A DNA stretch of 64,000 nucleotides, taken from contig JAVFKD010000004.1 in assembly GCA_036429605.1 (NCBI GenBank), forward strand, positions 2,666,001 to 2,730,000, given 5' to 3'. This document shows, in pieces, positions 58,226-64,000 of the stretch. A program made the position numbers and the translations under genes. This stretch comes from Cladobotryum mycophilum (lineage: Eukaryota; Ascomycota; Sordariomycetes; Hypocreales; Hypocreaceae). The notes under the pieces are model-generated. The model was given only the letters and a program-made list of their open reading frames with translations, had not been told where the DNA came from and did not search any database. Each line of letters opens with the position of its first letter. The first letter of the stretch is position 1.

Positions 58226-59808
58226 ATGGGCTCTGTCACCGAGTTCTTCAGCTCGCAGATTGGCGGCGAATCCGTCATCAACTACGCATACACTGATTTC
58301 CCCTGGCGACTTCTCGCAAAGGACGTTTACTATTTCTTCGTTTATTCCTGGGCTTTACCGTGGGTCTTGTGGCCCCTCTGGCCCTACGGCTCGGGTGCGC
58401 TTGATGAGCTGTACCCGGAATTCAGAAACCTCTTCTGCATCGTCGTCCACATCGTGCTGGTCTTTCTTCAGCTGGGGTTCCTCTTGGCGGTGCCCTTGAT
58501 ACTGTTCCTCCCTGCTTGGATCAGTATTACGGGCATCTCAGGGTTCTTGGTTATGAACTGGCTTCTCTGCTTCTCGCTGAATGGGAGACAGCTCACCTAT
58601 AGGTCTGAAGAGAAGTACGCCAAAGAACGGCCAGAGCATGCGCATGAGCAGTGGGTATTTTTGAACGGTGTTTCTGTTGGGTAAGTCATGTTGAAGCCCC
58701 TTAACTCTGTATTCTATCTAACCCCATGCTCCTTTACAGTGAACACTGGATGAAGATGAACTTGAATCGCCTGGCCCTCACATTTGGACGCCCGGTTCTT
58801 GGAATTCACAACAAGACTGCTGGCATCATATTTGACGTTATCGAATGCCTCATTCAGCGCAACCTCGGCTATGCCACAACTGATGTTCGGATTTGCTACA
58901 GACTCCTCAAGGACATCTTGTACGATCCCAGCAAATCCAAGGTTGTATTTATTCTGCATTCGCAGGGCGGTATTGAAGGTAGCATGGTACTCGACTGGCT
59001 TCTTCAAGAAATGCCCCAAGATCTCCTCAGCAAGCTGGAGGTCTACACCTTCGGCAACGCCGCCAATCACTTCAATAACCCCCACCGTCACATCTTTTCC
59101 CAAGGCTTGTCTTTCACGAAGCCGTTGGAGGCCGTAAATTCCTTTGTAGCGGAAACGAGCTTCGAAAGTCCCGCGTCCAGTCCCGTGGAGGAAAAGAAGA
59201 AGCAGCTAAAGACGCCGCCCCCATTGCAGACACAAACATCCTCCATGTCCTCGTCCCGAACCTTTTCCGTCGCAAAGGATAGAGCGATTGGCCATATCGA
59301 GCATTACGCGCACAGCACAGATTTCGTGGCCATCTGGGGCATCCTCCACTTTGCAACCAACCGGATGGCATCTCCGCAGCTCCCTCGTTTCCTGGGCCGC
59401 CTGTTTAACCGATCCAACGGTCGCGGCGGCCATCTGCTCACACAGCATTACCTCGACGGCATGTTTCCTCTGAAGCGTGACCCCACTACCGGTAAATTTA
59501 CTGGCGCAGACGAGGACAATGCATTCATGGAGGAAATCATCAAGTTTGGCGAGGAGGGAACGGCAATGGATAATGCACGCGAAGCATTCGATATTAGCTA
59601 CGGGGGTACACGGGGCTTTGGCACAGGCTTGGTGACGACACCCGTCGAAGTGTACGACAAGTTCAACCCACGGAAGAAGGCCAGGAAGGGCGTCAAAGTC
59701 AAGGAGTTGAGCCGCCTGTGGCTCTACAGGAATGGTTTCAGTCCCCCAACACCTTCGCCGATGATGGTGACTGAGCTTGTGGGCGTGGTTAGGAACGCTA
59801 CGCTGTAA
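58226..59808 (+). CDS. Membrane protein with alpha/beta-hydrolase (lipase-like) fold, function unknown
   Basis: The N-terminus is membrane-rich: DVYYFFVYSWALPWVLWPLW, then LFCIVVHIVLVFLQLGFLLA, VPLILFLPAWISITGISGFL and VMNWLLCF, giving two to four segments. After a 59-nt intron (58681-58739, GTAAGT, TCTAAC, TACAG) comes FLNGVSVGEHWMKMNLNRLA and VVFILHSQGGIEGSMVLDWL, with a Ser nucleophile in SQGG. Then YTFGNAANHFNNPHRH and HIEHYAHSTDFVAIWGILHF, which may supply the acid and His of a triad. This is the layout of DUF676-like lipases, but I cannot name the family. About 507 residues. Start 58226 is chosen for its AACCATGG context; in-frame ATGs at 58172 and 58118 would add a basic extension. It is flanked by the inverted tRNA pair. 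Confidence 0.82.
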
Positions 59809-60143
59809 GATTAGGGCATCACACATTCAGATGCAAAGAAAGCGCCGGCAGCAGATGGCTTTATATGGTAGATTGTGATTTTGTATTAGAGGCATGGATA
59901 GAGCATGGTTAGTAAAGCTAGCCTTTCTCGCTTTTTATTAGAGGCATGAGATATTACGCATTGTATGGCGATTGGAGTGGCATTTCTCCTGTATAGTTCA
60001 GGCCGACAAAAAAGCATGCATTTCCTTTTTCAGATAGGCTTCTTCGAATAGAATATGTAATTTGATTCTTTGCAACCTTGAATGTAGAAATAAACAGGGC
60101 AAGCGATCATGCGATGGAAAGGGCAAAAAAATGAAGCTGCTTC
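59809..60143. other. 3' region of the hydrolase-like gene
   Basis: AT-rich with no gene; ends at the minus-strand tRNA. Confidence 0.5.
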
Positions 60144-60242
60144 TGATCAGAGTGGGATTCGAACCCACGAGGATTGCTCCACCAGGAATTTACTTGTTAA
60201 GGTAACCTTAACCTGGCGCCATAACCGCTCGGCCATCTGACC
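60144..60242 (-). tRNA. tRNA-Leu(AAG) with intron, copy B of an inverted pair
   Basis: Exact reverse complement of 56601-56699, including the intron, so it is a recent duplicate or a gene-converted copy. Flanking bases outside the tRNA differ, so only the gene itself is shared. Confidence 0.93.
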
Positions 60243-60729
60243 CGAATGGCGGATGTTGAAACTCGATCAGCCTAATGATTCTGATGCAGGCAAGGTGGAC
60301 GCAGAGCTGCCTGCGCAGAGAAGAGGAGATTTAATTATGGGAAAGCCCTAAGAGGAGATGGGGTGGTAATGGTATGCGATGATTATGAGTTTGTGGGGGC
60401 AACTTTCCACCAAGTTGTTGACATACGTCTTACTGGAATAAATATGTTTTTGATAGAAAAATAAAAATAAAGATGAATTCAAGGAAAAGATCAAGTGGTA
60501 TCATTTGCTATCCTAAGAGAAATGCCAATATTTTCATCCTCACCATGAGGCTATGAATCCTATATACAGGATGACTGGTATGATATGTTATGGTATCAGT
60601 AAAGTATATATGCGCCCTCTCTCTCTCTCTCCCCAAAAAAAAGAAAGAAAAAAGAAAAAAGAATGCCAAGTCAATGCCAAAAAGAGAGAGAAATAAACCA
60701 AGCAAAGAAAATGCAGGAGATTGATAGTT
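60243..60729. other. Spacer between tRNA-Leu and the FMO gene
   Basis: 3' region of the monooxygenase with a (CT)n run at about 60616-60632 and A-rich tracts. No gene. Confidence 0.5.
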
Positions 60730-62846
60730 TCATATACGGCCATTCATTTTAATGACGTTATCGCCAGACGCCTCGATGGCCATTTGGGTCTTCAGCTTGT
60801 GAACCCGTGCCATTTCTTGCATAATACGCTTCGGCTCGTTGGTCGCTTCAAGGGGCTTTGCTAGACGAAGCTTGGAGAGAATGCCGTTTGTGGTGGCATA
60901 CACGTAATAGTAGAGACTGATGGAGCCCAGGTAGATCATGGGGACGACACTGAGCGGGATATTGCCTGCACACAACGTTAGCTTCAAGAGTCGCATCGAT
61001 ATATGAGGGATGAATACTTACCAAACAAACCCTCACGACGTTCAATGGTTTCCCACAGTTCGCCCGTCATGACTTCGGCTGCCCCATCCCACTTCCAAGG
61101 GCCTGTCATGCGGAACTTGGAGTTGAAGCAGGCTCCAGCGGCCCAGATGTACGGTAGCCTCCAGCCTTTGCGAGTCCCAAACGAAATCTTGAGAATTTCC
61201 AAGAAACCGGGTGCGGCATCAATATCCTTGGCCAATTGGTATGCGTAGCTGTCGTGCTCGACGCCATATGTCACGCGTGCATTAGGGGCATGGATAATGC
61301 GGTAGTGCCACTCATCATCTGGGTTCAGAGGACGAGGGATGTGATTGATCAAATTCATGGTGAAAAGCATGGACTGCATCTCCGCCAGAGGAGGAATGGC
61401 GCCAAAGCCTGGGCGGATGAAGCCAATGAATCCGACAGTCGGGTCTTCAGAGTTCCAAATCTGTCTGACGTCTGCGTCAAACGCGCCGGGGTAGGCTTTA
61501 CGGCCTTCATTGTCAGCCGTGTTGAGGAAAGGGAACGACTGCAAATAGCCAGTGGCATAGATGATGACATCTGGCTTGACGGTGGTTTGGTTGATGCGAT
61601 CAGCCTCAGGTCGGCCGTTGATGGGGAAATGAGCAACTCCATCACTTGAGATATGAGTTGGGATTGGTGCAACCTCAATAGTTCGGGTTGGAGGGGGATA
61701 TCCGTGTTGAAGAGAAATCTGCGAATACGAGTGGCCAGGGACCATTTCGTAGGACGCCAGGGATAGGACACATAGTTGCTGATGCGCTGCCAGGCCTTGT
61801 TAAAGAAGACTGCAAAAAAAGAGAGGTTAACAACACTTGGTGTAGAAATGGAAGAGGGAAACAACCCTTACCCCTGGAGGCGTGGAAGCGTTCGCTATAG
61901 ATTTGACCAACAAACTGATCAACTCCATATGGTGAGCCGCCGCAGAGCCAGCATCCGGCAGGCAAGGCAACAAAGTGGTAAAAGTTCCAGACTATCATGC
62001 TGTCCCTGACCAAAGGATGGACATACATGGAGTCGAAGAGCGTGACTTGAGACACGTCGAGAGGAAGCTGAGGAGATTCGTATGGCTCCGAGCCGAAAAG
62101 CCAAGGAAGGAAACGCTGTGCAGGAACCCTCTAACGGAGGCGTCAGTAAACCAATCTCAAAGGACAAGCGCATGTATTATAGCAGGGAGGCATCATCATA
62201 CCTTGGGTGCGCCGAGCCAGCCGTCGCGATGACATAGAATAACTCTTTCGGTGTCGCCAGTTACCGCCAAATAGCACATGTCTGCACCGGTTTCGCCACT
62301 ACCAATAACCATGACCGTTTTCCCCTTTCCGAACTGTTCGCGCGACTTGAAGTCTGCAGAATGCATGACTACGGGAACATGCTCGGCGCCTGGGAGGTTG
62401 GGCATATTGGGGACAGAGTGAACGCCAGAGCAGATTGCAATGGCATCGCACTCCCATTCAGTTGTCTCGCCATCGGCGGTTTGATAAGTGACAATGTGCT
62501 CGCTATTGGTCCCTCTTCTTATGGACTTGACCCATGTGTTGAGATTGATGTAGGGCCATAGATCAAAGTGCGAGGCGTACTCTTCGAGATACTCGAGGTA
62601 GCGATCAGAGGAAAAGAAGTCAGGATCATCAGGGCGAGGTCGAAAGTCGGAAAAGGCAGTCAAATATTTGGACGACACCAATTCCGCTTCTTCATAGACG
62701 TGATGCGAGAAGATGCCGCCAATTCTGTTGTGGGATTCAAAGAGTCTGACCTCAAAGGGCGAGACTGGGAAGCGTTGGTGAGCTTCGGTGAGGACCTTGA
62801 GCTGAACAATGCCCGAGGGGCCGCCACCAATTATCGCGACACGCAT
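60730..62846 (-). CDS. Flavin-containing monooxygenase, one apparent base gap
   Basis: NADPH- and FAD-dependent oxygenation of a soft nucleophile; substrate unknown. Seen: MRVAIIGGGPSGIVQLKVLT (FAD GxGxxG), RLFESHNRIGGIF, AIAICSGVHSVPNMP, the FMO-like KSREQFGKGKTVMVIGSGET with NADPH GxGxxG (GSGETGAD), DVIIYATGYLQSFPFL, and a hydrophobic C-terminal segment NIPLSVVPMIYLGSISLYYY that may anchor it in a membrane. Introns: 62131-62201, 61810-61871 and 60966-61021, all with clean junctions. The frame changes at G5 61693-61697 (C5 on the coding strand): one more C joins FLFNTDIP to PPTRTIEVAPIPTHISSDGV. Repaired length is 642 residues, longer than the 450-530 of many FMOs. Confidence 0.87.
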
Positions 62847-64000
62847 AGCTGACTAGTATCTATTTGCTACGCTCAGCGACGAGAGACGATAACAGATAGA
62901 CAGGAAGGGGTAAAAAGAGAAGGAAAAAAGAAAAAAAGGGAAAAAGAAATTCAAGTAGCTGGAGGAATAGAAGGATGATGAAAACTCCGTTTTGAACCCT
63001 AGAGCAAGCCAACTCGATGAATGCTTGCCAAGAAGACCAAGCTCCTCCCGACAATGATGGTCCTCCCCCTCTCTGTTAATATATGTGTAAGGTAGTCTGG
63101 GTAGTTGACTGTCAATCTCACCCGGACCAGCCGCGAGTCCGAGATGTCCTCATCCAGTTGGTCGGTAAAAGGAAGGTTGTCTCATCAACAAACTGGCGCT
63201 TGGACAATGAGCTTCGGCTCAAGCTAGCGAACAGGGGGGGGGAGGTGGCCATCAGACAAACATGTCGCATTGGCGTCGTCGACATGTTTCGGGGCCTGTA
63301 CGTCTTATAGGATGAATACCTCGTTAGGGAGGTGGCTAAAGAGCGTGATGATGCAGGCAGAGACGCCAGAGGAAGCGCAAAAGAGAATTAGTAGCGCCCT
63401 GTCGGTGTGTGGGAGAAAGGACATTGGCGGGCCACTGAGCTGGGCATGGTCGAGTGGCAACCTACCTATGCAGAGACTCGAAGGCCAGGCCAGACCAGGG
63501 CCCAAGTCGTCGGCGATGCAACAAGGATGAGCAGGAGGTTTTGGCTCCACGATGATGCATGAAGAAGGGCCACAAGGGCGAGTGAGGCCAGACTAGCAAT
63601 GGCATGGTGTTGCTGACTAGACGAGAAATGGGAAGCGACCGAAGTTCAATAAGCCGACGAATTGGGATATGAATGCATTGTGTGTGTGAGAATAGAGAGA
63701 ACAAGCAAACAGACAAACAAACAAAAACAATTAGGCCTGGCATTACATTGCAGGGTGTCAAGAGGGTTCCAGGTTCTCCAGTTTCTTCAGAGTCAGGGTC
63801 AGGGTCTGGCCCGTTCATTGTCGATTACGTTGCATGGCCGATGGAGATGATGTTGGTCCCAATCGTCTGGTCTGAGCGGGAAGAAAAGAACCAGGGAACG
63901 ATGGGAAAATCAATCTTTGGGGGCCATCCAACCAACAAGACATACACACACACACAGACAACATGGAGGGGAGGGGGAGAGAGGCGAGGCGAGGCGATGG
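62847..64000. other. Right-edge intergenic region
   Basis: Promoter and leader of the FMO gene (A/G-rich tract 62905-62950), then mixed sequence with a G8 run (63234-63241), CA repeats near 63945 and (GGCGA)n at the end. No gene was recognised before the window ends. Confidence 0.5.

Noticed and set aside
63083..63818. Frames of 75-118 codons at the right edge
   Set aside because: They overlap on both strands, contain repeats (CLSVCLFSLFSH) and match nothing known.
1..64000. CRISPR arrays, operons, ribosome binding sites
   Set aside because: Introns, intron-bearing tRNAs and gene families show nuclear fungal DNA; no regularly spaced direct repeats were seen.

Overview
The window is nuclear DNA of a filamentous ascomycete (Pezizomycotina, most likely a Sordariomycete and possibly Hypocreales). 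The evidence is a DIM-2-type DNA methyltransferase, many 43-94 nt introns with GTRNGT donors, GCTAAC/CTGAC branch sites and YAG acceptors, nuclear-encoded ATP9, a pogo/Fot1-type transposon, and Q-rich or S/D/E-rich low-complexity proteins. The species cannot be named from sequence alone.

Layout. 1-250: N-terminal part of a folliculin/Lst7-like gene leaving the window on the minus strand. 251-8118: a 7.9-kb microsatellite-rich stretch with no recognisable gene. 8-20.7 kb: dim-2, SLD2, a TOPORS-like RING E3 ligase, a DsbA/FrnE-like oxidoreductase, the DASH subunit SPC34 and an acidic serine-rich unknown. 24.4-26.8 kb: TAF12. 27.45-29.31 kb: a pogo-family transposon with perfect 45-bp inverted repeats. 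30-38 kb: proteasome RPN3, a large LRR protein and a MYST histone acetyltransferase. 41.6-53.8 kb: ATP9, RRP6, TPS1 and VID27. 55.3-62.8 kb: three intron-containing tRNA-Leu(AAG) genes, a broken HTH gene, a membrane alpha/beta-hydrolase-like gene and a flavin monooxygenase.

Most genes are single-copy housekeeping genes of nuclear information processing: DNA methylation (dim-2), replication initiation (SLD2), kinetochore (SPC34), transcription (TAF12), chromatin acetylation (MYST), RNA surveillance (RRP6) and protein turnover (RPN3, TOPORS-like). ATP9, TPS1 and VID27 serve energy, trehalose and catabolite metabolism. The neighbours do not form a pathway, and no secondary-metabolite cluster, virus or CRISPR array is visible.

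The most striking pattern concerns the sequence itself. Six genes (dim-2 twice, FrnE-like, SPC34, the acidic unknown, MYST twice, FMO) each change reading frame at a short G/C homopolymer, and in all eight places adding one G or C makes the family-typical protein continuous. This looks like systematic homopolymer under-calling rather than gene decay, and should be settled before any of these genes is called a pseudogene.
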